Origin: Gemmatimonadaceae bacterium
GTDB lineage: Bacteria > Gemmatimonadota > Gemmatimonadetes > Gemmatimonadales > Gemmatimonadaceae
Assembly (NCBI GenBank): GCA_036003045.1
Contig: DASYSS010000030.1
Span: 1 to 64,000 of the forward strand
Length of the DNA stretch: 64,000 nt
Direction: 5' to 3'
Under the pieces are notes generated by a model, which made no database searches, had not been told where the DNA came from, and worked only from the letters and a program-made list of their open reading frames with translations. Position numbers and translations under genes: made by a program. Of this stretch, positions 44,390-53,172 are shown piece by piece (the stretch's first letter is position 1; each line of letters opens with the position of its first letter).

Positions 44390-45817
44390 TCACTCGTAGC
44401 GGAGGCACGTGATCGGATCCTGCTTGGCGGCTCGGGACGCCGGTACCAAGCCGAACACGACTCCGACCGCGGCCGACACGCCGAACGCCACGACGACGGA
44501 CATCGCCGACACGATCGTGTGGATCTTCGCGATGTGCTCGATGACGGTCGCGAGTCCGACGCCGAGCAGAATGCCGGCGATGCCGCCGGCGAGGCTGATC
44601 ATGACTGCTTCGCTGAGGAACTGCGCGCCGATTTCCTTCTGCGTCGCACCGACGGCGCGCCGCACGCCGATCTCCTTGATACGCTCGAGGATCGACGCGA
44701 GCATGATGTTCATGATCCCGATCCCGCCGACGATGAGCGAGATCGACGCGATCGCGCCGAGCACGATGTTGAAGATCGTCTTCGTGTGCTGCTCCTGTTG
44801 CAGTAGCAGCTCCGGCACCGAGATCTCGAAGTCGGTGACGTCGTTGTGCCGGCGCTGGAGCATGCGGCGCGTGAGATCGGCGACGGCGGTCACGGCGCTC
44901 GACTTGTCGACCTGGACGATCACTTTGTCGAGCTGGTGGTAGTTCCGCTTCTCGGCGCGCTCGTCGTCGGTTTCGGTCGAGTCGCTGTTGTTGGAGCCGC
45001 CGCTGTTGGCATCCTTCGCCGCGAGCTCCATTTCCTGCTGCGTAACCTCGGAACGGTTCCGATAGCGCAGGAGCATGGTCGGCAGCGGGACGTACACGTC
45101 CATGTTCGCGTCGCGGATCCCGAGCTTGGACGCGATGTCGGCGGACACCTTGCGGTCCTGCAGCACGCCGACGACCGTGAGCCACTCGTTGCCGACCTTG
45201 ATCGCCTTGCCGATCGGGTTTTCGGTCGTGAAAAAGCGCGACTTCACCCCTTGGCCGATGATCGTCACCGACGACGCGGCGCCGTAGTGGCGCTGACCGA
45301 ACCCGGCGCCTTCGTCGAGGTGGAGATTCATCAGGCGGAAGTAGCCCGAGTCGACGCCGACGATCTTGCCCGACCGATGATGGCCTTCGCGTGTGATGAC
45401 GCTGTTGACGACGACCTCGCTGCTCGTGCCGGCGACGTCGGGCACCGTGCGGCGAATCGCGTCGGCGTCGAGATACGATAGGCCGGGCGTGAACCGTTTC
45501 GAGTCCTTCTTTGCCGTCGGGTCGTTGTCGACCTTGCCTTCTTTCTGCTCGACGATCGGCGTGATGACGATGTTGTTCGCGCCGAGGAGCTTCATTTCCT
45601 CCAGGATCGCCTGCTCGGCGCCGCTGCCGATGGCGAGCATCGCGATCACCGACGCCACGCCGAAGAGGATTCCGAGCGAGGTCAGCCCCGCGCGCAGCTT
45701 GTTGTGGGCGAGCGCTTCGGCCGCGGTGCCCGCGCTGAAGCCCAGCTGGGCGATGACCGCCTGCAGTCGCGACGCCCGGGGAGGCGACGCGGCCGGTGCC
45801 GCGGCGAGGGTCGCCAC
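44390..45817 (-). CDS. MacB-like ABC transporter permease (FtsX family)
   Basis: The 475-residue protein has an N-terminal membrane helix after NKLRAGLTSLGILFGVASVI, a large periplasmic domain (residues ~70-345) and three C-terminal helices with the FtsX motif GGIGIMNIMLASILERIKEIG and RRAVGATQKEIGAQFL. It is the permease half of a MacB-type export pump. No ATPase domain is fused to it and no ATPase gene adjoins it, so the ATPase must be encoded elsewhere. The GTG at 45817 follows the adaptor stop by three bases. An Asn/Ser-rich insert near residue 270 is poorly conserved in type. Confidence 0.88.
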   Translation of the reverse strand: MATLAAAPAASPPRASRLQAVIAQLGFSAGTAAEALAHNKLRAGLTSLGILFGVASVIAMLAIGSGAEQAILEEMKLLGANNIVITPIVEQKEGKVDNDPTAKKDSKRFTPGLSYLDADAIRRTVPDVAGTSSEVVVNSVITREGHHRSGKIVGVDSGYFRLMNLHLDEGAGFGQRHYGAASSVTIIGQGVKSRFFTTENPIGKAIKVGNEWLTVVGVLQDRKVSADIASKLGIRDANMDVYVPLPTMLLRYRNRSEVTQQEMELAAKDANSGGSNNSDSTETDDERAEKRNYHQLDKVIVQVDKSSAVTAVADLTRRMLQRRHNDVTDFEISVPELLLQQEQHTKTIFNIVLGAIASISLIVGGIGIMNIMLASILERIKEIGVRRAVGATQKEIGAQFLSEAVMISLAGGIAGILLGVGLATVIEHIAKIHTIVSAMSVVVAFGVSAAVGVVFGLVPASRAAKQDPITCLRYE

Positions 45818-45820
45818 GCG

Positions 45821-47272
45821 TCAGCCCTTCGGTTTCGTCGCGGGGACGGCGGCCGGCGCGGAACCCGTCGCCTTGGGCGCTGGAACGACGAGCTTCGGAG
45901 CGGGCTTTTCGTTACCGGCCTTCGCGTCGCCGGGCTTGGCGCTGTCGGGCTTCGCCGGCAACGTGACCGATTTGGCGGTATCACCGCCGGCGCCCGGGGG
46001 AGCGGTCGGCTGGAGACCCGGGATGATGTCAGTCTTGATCGTTGCCTTGTCGGCGGGTGGCGTGAGGAACACGCGATCGTCCTGCGACAAGCCCTTCTTC
46101 ACGATGATTTCGTTGTCGTTCGTCGCGCCCGTCTCGATCATCTGCCGCACCGCGCCTCGGCCGTTCTTCTTGTACGTGTACGAGTAGCCGCCCTCCGATG
46201 TGACCGCCTCGAGCGGAATCGACAGGACGTTCGGCACCGACATGACCTCGACCGCATTCGACGTCGTCATGCCGGGGCGCAGCGTCGTGTCAGCCTTCGC
46301 GACCTCGATCTTCACCTCGAACACCTTGGAATCCTGATTCGGCCGCTGCTCGCCGACGTTCGCGATCGACGTGACCTTTCCGGTGAGCTTCTTGGTCGGA
46401 TCGGCGTCGAGCGAGATCGACACCGGCTGGCCGACAGCGAGCTTGCGCACGTCGACTTCGTTGACGTAGGTCTGCGACTCCATCTGGGTCAGGTCGGGGA
46501 GCGTCGCGACGGTCGGATCCCACGTGTTCCACTGCGATCCGACGCCCTTTTTCTTTCCGTTCCATTCGCGAACGTAGATCACCATCCCCGGCGAAGGTGC
46601 GTTGATGGTGAATCCGTTCAGCGCATCCTGCACCATCTTCAAGTTGTTCTGCTGACGCCCGAGGTCGGCCGACGCGACCGACATCTTCGCTTCGGCCTGC
46701 TTGGTTTTCGTATCGAGGTCCTTCTTGGACTGCTCGAGTGCGCGTTGCGCCTTTTCGTAGTCGATCTCGGCCTGGCGCTTGATCGACGGTGCCTCGAACT
46801 GGGCCTGATCCTTGGCGATCTTCTTTTCCTCGAGCCCGTACTCGGCGGTCTTCACGGCCTCGCGTGCCGTCGACAAGTTGAGTGCGGAGTCCAATGAGAC
46901 GTCCGTGAACTGCGCCTGGGCCTTTTGCAGATCGAGCGTCACGCTCTGCTGGCGCGTGGCGGCCGGCGCGCGATCGAGCTCGGCGATCTTGTCGCCTTCC
47001 TTGACCACCGTGCCCTCAGGGACGATCCACGTGATCTTCGACTGATAGATCTGCGCGGGCATGGAATTCGGCCCTTGGATCTGCACGAACTTGCGAGCCC
47101 GAAGTTCGCCGGTCGTGGTGACGATGACCTTGAAGTCGCCCTTTTTTACAGGCGCGGTGAGCACGGCCTCGGCCGCGGAGGCGGTCGATGGCCACTTGTA
47201 CCAGGCGATCGGCCCGCCGATCACCAGAACGGCGATCAGGACGGGCAGCCAGCGCGCACGCAGTTGACGCAT
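45821..47272 (-). CDS. MacA/HlyD-type periplasmic adaptor
   Basis: The 483-residue protein has one N-terminal membrane helix (WLPVLIAVLVIGGPIAWY), split lipoyl/barrel-sandwich motifs (VTTTGELRARKFVQIQGP, IVPEGTVVKEGDKIAELD and INAPSPGMVIYVREW), a long coiled-coil hairpin (residues ~105-215) and beta-barrel and membrane-proximal domains. It links the permease to TolC. The C-terminal 70 residues are a Pro/Ala/Lys-rich disordered tail, unusual for MacA. The ATG is preceded by GAGGA that lies inside a perfect dyad (CTCGAGG/CCTCGAG at 47273-47288). It is the first gene of the adaptor, permease, channel operon. Confidence 0.9.
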   Translation of the reverse strand: MRQLRARWLPVLIAVLVIGGPIAWYKWPSTASAAEAVLTAPVKKGDFKVIVTTTGELRARKFVQIQGPNSMPAQIYQSKITWIVPEGTVVKEGDKIAELDRAPAATRQQSVTLDLQKAQAQFTDVSLDSALNLSTAREAVKTAEYGLEEKKIAKDQAQFEAPSIKRQAEIDYEKAQRALEQSKKDLDTKTKQAEAKMSVASADLGRQQNNLKMVQDALNGFTINAPSPGMVIYVREWNGKKKGVGSQWNTWDPTVATLPDLTQMESQTYVNEVDVRKLAVGQPVSISLDADPTKKLTGKVTSIANVGEQRPNQDSKVFEVKIEVAKADTTLRPGMTTSNAVEVMSVPNVLSIPLEAVTSEGGYSYTYKKNGRGAVRQMIETGATNDNEIIVKKGLSQDDRVFLTPPADKATIKTDIIPGLQPTAPPGAGGDTAKSVTLPAKPDSAKPGDAKAGNEKPAPKLVVPAPKATGSAPAAVPATKPKG

Positions 47273-47505
47273 CTCGAGGTTCCTCGAGTCAGGTGGTCGG
47301 GCAACTGATCGAGCTCTGAGCCAGCGACACGCAAACCGGGTCGCGCCCGCAGTCTAGCGGGGCTGGGACGACCCGGGGATGAACCGTTCATTAGCGTTCG
47401 ATGAACGCGAGGTACCCGTCAGTGCGGGGCCCGGTTCCATCGGCACCAGGCAATTCGACACCGCGAAGCGGCGAAGCGTTTGCCTGGCGGACGGGGCGGC
47501 TGGAG

Positions 47506-47649
47506 GGTGGACCGGTGGACAGGTGGACAGGTGGACAGGTGGACAGGCAAAGCCTCAGATGCTGAGGCAAGACGTCTGAAGCCAGACTTCTGAAGCCGGG
47601 CCGTCCGAGCTCCCACTGTCCACCCGTCCACCCGTCCACCCGTCCACTC
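47506..47649. repeat. 8-bp tandem repeats in inverted orientation after fhs
   Basis: Five units of GGTGGACA (47506-47545, the first with a final C) face four units of GTCCACCC/GTCCACTC (47618-47649). The two arrays are complementary apart from the last base of each unit. Between them lie a perfect small hairpin (GCCTCA...TGAGGC near 47552-47568) and a repeated CTGAAGCC. The right array runs into the fhs stop codon. The remainder of the 376-base gap, 47273-47505, holds the adaptor-gene promoter region and no gene. Confidence 0.85.
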
Positions 47650-49331
47650 TAGAACAGCCCCACAATCTCCCCACTCGGCAGCCGAGCCATCCGTTCCGCA
47701 GCCGGCTCTTTCGGGAGTCCGGGCATCGTCATGATATCCCCGCATTGGGCCACAACAAACCCAGCCCCGGCCGACGGGCGTACTTCATTGACCGTGATAC
47801 GGAATCCGCGGGGGCGCCCTAGTTTCGTGGCGTCGTCGGTCAGCGAGTACTGGGTTTTGGCCATGCAAACCGGGGTATTGCCCATGCCGATCGACTCGAG
47901 GTAGGTGATCGCCCGGTCCGCTTCCGGCGAGTAGTCGGCTCCGTCGCCCCCGTAGATCTGCCGAACAATCGTGTCGATCTTCTCCTTGATCGGGCGATCG
48001 GTCGCGTACAGCGGACGGTATTCGGCGCCCTTCTTGTCGAGCAGCGTGAGCAGCTCTGCGCCGAGCGCTTCGCCGCCCGCCCCGCCCTTCTCCCACACTT
48101 CGGTCAGCGCCAACGGAACGCCGACCGACTTCGCGAACTCGGCGACGAGCGCAAGCTCCGCTTCGCTATCCGCCGAACGACGGTTGAGCGCGATCACACC
48201 GGGAACGCCGAAGTGCCGCACGTTCTCGACGTGCTTCTCGAGGTTCGGCAACCCGCGCTCGAGCGCGCGCAAATCCTCGACACCGAGATGCTTCTTGTCG
48301 GCCCCGCCGTGCATCTTGAGCGACCGCACCGTGGCGACGATGACCGCCGCTTCCGGATTCAGTCCGCCCATGCGGCACTTGATGTCGAAGAACTTTTCGG
48401 CGCCGAGATCCGATCCGAATCCCGCTTCCGTCACGACGAGATCGGCGAGCGCGAGCGCCGAACGAGTCGCGAGAATGCTGTTGCAGCCGTGGGCGATGTT
48501 GCCGAACGGGCCGGCATGGACGAACGCCGGGCCGCCCTCGAGCGTCTGCACGAGATTCGGCCGGATCGCGTCCTTGAGCAGCAGCGACATCGCTCCGGCG
48601 GCGCGCAGCTCGCCGGCCGTCACGGGCCGCTTCGCCGCGCCGTAGGTCGCGCCGAGGATGATGCGCGCCAGGCGCTCCTCGAGATCCTGCACGCTCGTCG
48701 CCAGCGCGAGGATCGCCATGATCTCGCTCGCCGGCACGATGATGAAATGCTCTTCGCGCGGCACGCCGTCGCCCACGCCGCCGAGCCCGACGATCACGTT
48801 GCGCAACGCGCGGTCGTTCATGTCGATCGTGCGCGGCCATGTGATGCGGCGCGGATCGATGCCGAGCGCGTTCCCCTGCTGCAGATGGTTGTCGAGCATC
48901 GCCGCGAGCAGCGAGTGCGCGCTCGAGATCGCGTGGAAGTCGCCGGTGAAATGCAGGTTGATGTCGTCCATCGGGACGACCTGCGCGAATCCGCCGCCGG
49001 CGGCGCCGCCCTTCACGCCGAATACCGGCCCCAGGCTCGGCTCGCGAATGCAGAGCGCGACCTTCTTGCCCATGCGCCGCAGGGCCTGCGCGAGCCCGAC
49101 GGAGACGGTGCTCTTGCCTTCACCGGCGGGCGTGGGGTTCGTCGCGGTGACGACGACGAGGCGTCCGCGTACCGGGCGCTGCGCGATGTCGAGCGGAATC
49201 TTCGCGATGTATTTGCCATGGAGATCCAGCTCGTTGCGCTCGAGCCCGAGCTCCGCGGCGACGTCCTCGATGGGACGCATCTTGACGCGTTGGGCGATTT
49301 CGATGTCCGACGGGACGGCAATGGTGCTCAC
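47649..49331 (-). CDS. fhs: formate-tetrahydrofolate ligase
   Basis: The 560-residue protein is full length for Fhs. It has the ATP-binding loop NPTPAGEGKSTVSVGLAQA, REPSLGPVFGVKGGAAGGG, LHFTGDFHAISSAHSLLAA and DIMTMPGLPKEPAAERM near the C-terminus. It makes 10-formyl-tetrahydrofolate from formate, ATP and THF. The GTG at 49331 is four bases after the fdhD stop, so it is the last gene of the formate dehydrogenase operon. The pairing lets the cell split formate between oxidation and one-carbon assimilation. Confidence 0.96.
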   Translation of the reverse strand: MSTIAVPSDIEIAQRVKMRPIEDVAAELGLERNELDLHGKYIAKIPLDIAQRPVRGRLVVVTATNPTPAGEGKSTVSVGLAQALRRMGKKVALCIREPSLGPVFGVKGGAAGGGFAQVVPMDDINLHFTGDFHAISSAHSLLAAMLDNHLQQGNALGIDPRRITWPRTIDMNDRALRNVIVGLGGVGDGVPREEHFIIVPASEIMAILALATSVQDLEERLARIILGATYGAAKRPVTAGELRAAGAMSLLLKDAIRPNLVQTLEGGPAFVHAGPFGNIAHGCNSILATRSALALADLVVTEAGFGSDLGAEKFFDIKCRMGGLNPEAAVIVATVRSLKMHGGADKKHLGVEDLRALERGLPNLEKHVENVRHFGVPGVIALNRRSADSEAELALVAEFAKSVGVPLALTEVWEKGGAGGEALGAELLTLLDKKGAEYRPLYATDRPIKEKIDTIVRQIYGGDGADYSPEADRAITYLESIGMGNTPVCMAKTQYSLTDDATKLGRPRGFRITVNEVRPSAGAGFVVAQCGDIMTMPGLPKEPAAERMARLPSGEIVGLF

Positions 49332-49335
49332 GGCG

Positions 49336-50190
49336 CTAAACCTCGAGTGACAGCGGGTGAATGCGTTCAGGGTGAGTGTACACGTTCGCCGATTCGCCGC
49401 GCAGCAAACCGACGAGCGTCACGCCCGCGGCTTCGGCAAATCGAATGGCAAGACCGGTCGGACGCGAGATCGCGGCGACGAGCTCCACGCCGCACACGGC
49501 CGCCTTCTGGATCATCTCGTAGCTCGCCCGGCTGGTGACGACGACGAATCCGCTCGACGCCGGCGTGCCCGCGCGGGCGAGCGCGCCGAGCACCTTGTCG
49601 AGCGCGTTGTGACGTCCGACGTCTTCACGCGCGACCGACAACTCGCCGTCGGCCGTCGACCAGCCGGCGCCGTGCACGGTGCTCGTGGCGTTGTTTACGG
49701 ATTGCTGGCGAGAGAGCTCGGCGCTGGCTCGCCAAAGCGCGCTCCGTTCGACTCGCAGCGCGCGGCCGACTTCCGACGGAATGCGCAGCGCGTCGCCGAT
49801 CGTCTCGACACCGCAGAGACCGCAGCCCGTGCGCGACACGAGCCCTCGCACGCGCTCGCCGAGTCGTTCGGCGTCGGCCGGCGAGATTTGAATCTGAAGC
49901 TCGATCCCATGATTCGCGCGCACCGCGTCGACTCGCTCGACGTGCGCCATGTCGTCGACGATACCCTCGGTGATGCTGAACCCGACGGCAAGATCATCCA
50001 AGTCGTTCGGGGTTCCCATCACGACCACGTACGGCCGGCCGTTGTACACGAGCGCGATCGGAACTTCTTCCGCGACCTCCGCCGACGACTCGGCGGACGA
50101 GTCCCCCGTCAGCCGAACGAAGGACCGCGCCGCGGAGACCCGCGTGTATCCGAGCCCGGCGAGCGGATGGGGGGGATCAGTGACGGCCAT
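49336..50190 (-). CDS. fdhD: FdhD sulfurtransferase for formate dehydrogenase
   Basis: The 284-residue protein has the FdhD signatures: EVPIALVYNGRPYVVVMGTP, DLAVGFSITEGIV and the catalytic Cys pair Cys123/Cys126 in RTGCGLCGVE, then GLLRGESANVYTHPERI at the C-terminus. It passes sulfur from a cysteine desulfurase to the molybdenum cofactor of formate dehydrogenase, which is needed for activity. The ATG at 50190 overlaps the end of the iron-sulfur gene by 14 bases. Its presence supports assignment of the upstream genes to a Mo/W formate dehydrogenase. Confidence 0.95.
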   Translation of the reverse strand: MAVTDPPHPLAGLGYTRVSAARSFVRLTGDSSAESSAEVAEEVPIALVYNGRPYVVVMGTPNDLDDLAVGFSITEGIVDDMAHVERVDAVRANHGIELQIQISPADAERLGERVRGLVSRTGCGLCGVETIGDALRIPSEVGRALRVERSALWRASAELSRQQSVNNATSTVHGAGWSTADGELSVAREDVGRHNALDKVLGALARAGTPASSGFVVVTSRASYEMIQKAAVCGVELVAAISRPTGLAIRFAEAAGVTLVGLLRGESANVYTHPERIHPLSLEV

Positions 50191-51187
50191 TGCCTTGTTC
50201 GGCGGCGCGCGGCTGCACGAAGCGCCACCCGAACCGTCCCTTGATGCAGAGATTGCCCTGCGTGATCGAATTCTCGAGCGGCGACGTCGCCTTGATGATT
50301 TCGCCGTCGTCGACGTGGAGCCGCAGGGTGCAACCGACGCCGCAGTACGGGCAGATCGTGTCCGTCGTCGTGACGTTCGATTCATCCCACGTGCCCTCGG
50401 CGCGCCGATCGAATTCCGTCTTCGCCATCAGCGCGCCGGTCGGACAGACCGCGATGCAATTCCCGCAGTAGACGCACGCCGATTCGGGCAGCGGAACGGC
50501 GAACTCCGTCGAGATGTGCGCGTCGAATCCGCGCCCGGCGACGGCGATCGCAAACGTATTTTGATGGTCCGGCCCACACGCCTCGACGCACTTGTAGCAC
50601 AGAATGCACTTGGCGTAGTCGCGGACGTAGAGATCGTTGTCGACCGTCGCCGGCTCGGCGACCGTCGCCGCGAACGCGGGATCCGGTGGCGCGTGGTGTC
50701 CCGGAATCGACGCGTCGCGTGTTCCGGCGGGAGCGGGCGGCGCCTTCGGACCGAAGCGCGCGGGTTTGGCGTCGTAGTCGTCGATCCAACGCTCGACGTC
50801 GGGCGTCGTCGAGAGATCGACCGACGACGCGAGCAGCTCGAGCACCAGTTTTCGGCTGTGCTTCACGCGCGGCGAGTCGGTGTGGACGACCATTCCTTCT
50901 TCGGCGGCGCGCGAACACGACGGGGCGAGCACGCGCGCGCCCTCGACCTCGACGACGCACACGCGGCACGCGTTCACCGGATGCAGCGTGTCGAGGAAAC
51001 AGAGCGTCGGCACTTCGATGCCGGCCTGACGACACGCGGCGAGCAGCGTCGCGCCTTCGGGCACGGTGACCTTTTGCCCGTCCACGGTGACGGTGACGGT
51101 GCGCATCGACGTGCGACGGCTCCTGTCCGTCGCGATCGTCGGCCGCTGGAGCTGAACCAGCGGCGGCGTGGACGCGACTTCAGTCAC
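50177..51187 (-). CDS. formate dehydrogenase iron-sulfur subunit carrying the detached N-terminal [4Fe-4S] domain of the catalytic subunit
   Basis: From the GTG at 51187 the protein is 336 residues. A [2Fe-2S] domain has Cys63, Cys74, Cys77 and Cys91. Two ferredoxin [4Fe-4S] motifs follow (Cys194/197/200/204 and Cys238/241/244/248). At the C-terminus stands CPYCGVGC (Cys279/282/286) with Cys314 in GNLCIKGRFGWRFV, which is normally the start of the molybdopterin subunit. The His/Cys cluster region after residue 110 lacks its usual cysteines. The GTG forms a GTGA overlap with the NuoEF stop; an ATG at 51106 (309 residues) is the alternative. It should wire the active site to the NuoEF module. 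Confidence 0.85.
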   Translation of the reverse strand: MTEVASTPPLVQLQRPTIATDRSRRTSMRTVTVTVDGQKVTVPEGATLLAACRQAGIEVPTLCFLDTLHPVNACRVCVVEVEGARVLAPSCSRAAEEGMVVHTDSPRVKHSRKLVLELLASSVDLSTTPDVERWIDDYDAKPARFGPKAPPAPAGTRDASIPGHHAPPDPAFAATVAEPATVDNDLYVRDYAKCILCYKCVEACGPDHQNTFAIAVAGRGFDAHISTEFAVPLPESACVYCGNCIAVCPTGALMAKTEFDRRAEGTWDESNVTTTDTICPYCGVGCTLRLHVDDGEIIKATSPLENSITQGNLCIKGRFGWRFVQPRAAEQGNGRH

Positions 51188-53172
51188 GCCCTGCCTCCCG
51201 ATTGTGCGCCGTTCAGCACGCCGACCCGATGGATCGCCGACTCGATGGCGGCATACGCCGTTTGTCCGAGCCCGCAGATCGATGCGTCCTTCATCGCCAA
51301 GCCAACCTCGTCGAGGAGCGACACTTCCTGTGGTACGTCGCCGAGCGTCCGTCCGCTGGCAATTCGATAAAGCGCCTCTTCCTGGCGCACGGTTCCCACG
51401 CGGCAAGGGACACATTGTCCGCACGACTCGTCGCGGAAGAACGACGCGATGCGCAGGAGGATCCGCTTCATGTCCACCGTGTCGTCGAACGCCACGATGA
51501 CGCCGGATCCCAAGGTCGCTTTCGCCGCGCGCGCACCCTCGAAAGTGAGCGGCATGTCCAACTCGTCGGGGCGCACGAACACGCCGGCCGCGCCGCCCAG
51601 CAGCACGGCCTGGAGCGAGCGTCTTCCCGCCACGCCGCCGGACAATGCGAGCAGATCGCGAAGCGTCGCCCCGAATTCGACTTCGTAGACGCCCGGCGCC
51701 TCCACGTTTCCGCTGACGCAGAACAACTTCGTGCCGGTCGACTGTTCGGTGCCGATCCGCGCGAACGCCGCGCCGCCGTGCAATACGATCGACGGCACGT
51801 TCGCCAGCGTCTCGACGTTGTTGACCACCGTCGGCAGACCGAACAGTCCGGCCTGCGCCGGAAACGGCGGCTTGTTTCGTGGCTCGCCGCGGTAGCCCTC
51901 AATCGAATTGAAGATCGCCGTCTCTTCGCCGCAGATGTACGCGCCCGCGCCGCGGCGAATCTCGATGTCGAACCGAACGCCGCGGCCGAGGATGTCGTTG
52001 CCGAGGAATCCATGCGCGTGCGACTCGGCGATCGCGCGCGCGAAGCGCTCGGCGCCGACGGGATATTCGCCGCGAATGTAGAGGAATCCGCGTTCGCAGC
52101 CGGTCGCGAATCCAGCGATCGTCATCGCCTCGACGATGGCGAACGGATCGCCGTCGAGGAGCACGCGATCCTTGAATGTCCCCGGCTCCGATTCGTCGGC
52201 GTTGCAGATGAGGTAATGCGGCCTCGCCGACTGCTTGGCGACCGCTTCCCATTTGCGTCCGGTCGGAAACGCGGCGCCGCCGCGACCCATCAGCTTCGAG
52301 TCGATCATCTCGCGAATCACCGCGTCGGGTCCGATCTCGAGCGCGCGGCGCAGCGCCTCGAATCCGCCGGACGTCGTGTATGCGGCGATATCGGTCGGAT
52401 CGATCGTACCCACGCGGCGCAGCAGCCGATCGACGTGCCCGATCGACGTGGACGGCGTCGTCGTGTTCGAGTCCTGCGGGAGACGCAACGTCTGCGTCTC
52501 GGTCATCGGCGTGGTCCAGAGTGAGTCGACGATCATCGCGCGCGAGCGGCGCGGCTTCGGCTCCCGCGACGGCGATCCGCCGCGCAGAATCGTGCGCGCC
52601 TCGTCGAGCGACAGGTCGCGAATGACTTCTTCCGTCGGGAGCGGTCCGGCTTCCTGAAGCAGGGCGGCCGTCGCGTAGTCGCACTGTCCGAGACACGGCG
52701 ACCGCATCCAGACCGTGGCGCCGTCGTCGATGTGAACGTGATCGCCATTCGGGCCGTGGCCGTGCGCGGGACCGACCGACGCTTCGATCTGGCCGATCAA
52801 CTCCGCGGCGCCCAGACAACGGCACGCGATGTCGTCGCAGACGTGCAGCACACGGCGCGGCCTCGGCGTCGTGGACAGCAGCGCGTAGAACGTGGCCACG
52901 CTCCACGCCTCGGCGGGCGGGACGTTCAGCCGAACGCAGACGTACTCGAGGCCCGTCTCGCTGATCCATCCGACCCGAGACTGCAACGCTTCGAGCGCGG
53001 GAAGCAGCAGATGCCGGCGTTCACGAGCCGCCCGACCGCCGTGCGCGACGTGCGCGTCGTAGAGGTCACCGCGCTTTCCGCCGTCCCACGCCGACGTGGG
53101 CGGCCCGAGCAGCGCGTCGACCGCGGCACGCTCGTCGTCGGTCGGGACGGAGTGCCGCAGCCTCAAATCCAT
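51184..53172 (-). CDS. NAD-dependent formate dehydrogenase NuoE-NuoF fusion (diaphorase subunit)
   Basis: The 662-residue protein fuses a NuoE-like thioredoxin-fold [2Fe-2S] domain (residues ~15-200; Cys112, Cys117, Cys160, Cys164) to a NuoF-like domain. The latter has FMN/NADH-binding motifs (SKLMGRGGAAFPTGRKWE, ICNADESEPGTFKDR, YICGEETA) and the C-terminal [4Fe-4S] ligands in ESCGQCVPCRVG and ASICGLGQ. It transfers electrons from formate to NAD+ in the cytoplasm. The ATG overlaps the catalytic-subunit stop by one base (TGATG) and its stop overlaps the next gene. Confidence 0.92.
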   Translation of the reverse strand: MDLRLRHSVPTDDERAAVDALLGPPTSAWDGGKRGDLYDAHVAHGGRAARERRHLLLPALEALQSRVGWISETGLEYVCVRLNVPPAEAWSVATFYALLSTTPRPRRVLHVCDDIACRCLGAAELIGQIEASVGPAHGHGPNGDHVHIDDGATVWMRSPCLGQCDYATAALLQEAGPLPTEEVIRDLSLDEARTILRGGSPSREPKPRRSRAMIVDSLWTTPMTETQTLRLPQDSNTTTPSTSIGHVDRLLRRVGTIDPTDIAAYTTSGGFEALRRALEIGPDAVIREMIDSKLMGRGGAAFPTGRKWEAVAKQSARPHYLICNADESEPGTFKDRVLLDGDPFAIVEAMTIAGFATGCERGFLYIRGEYPVGAERFARAIAESHAHGFLGNDILGRGVRFDIEIRRGAGAYICGEETAIFNSIEGYRGEPRNKPPFPAQAGLFGLPTVVNNVETLANVPSIVLHGGAAFARIGTEQSTGTKLFCVSGNVEAPGVYEVEFGATLRDLLALSGGVAGRRSLQAVLLGGAAGVFVRPDELDMPLTFEGARAAKATLGSGVIVAFDDTVDMKRILLRIASFFRDESCGQCVPCRVGTVRQEEALYRIASGRTLGDVPQEVSLLDEVGLAMKDASICGLGQTAYAAIESAIHRVGVLNGAQSGGRA

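Noticed and set aside
47391..47745. Minus-strand frames encoding repeated Trp-Thr-Gly-Gly stretches in the octamer array
   Set aside because: They are translations of the 8-bp repeats, overlap the fhs end and have no start signal; a repeat-protein gene is not credible.
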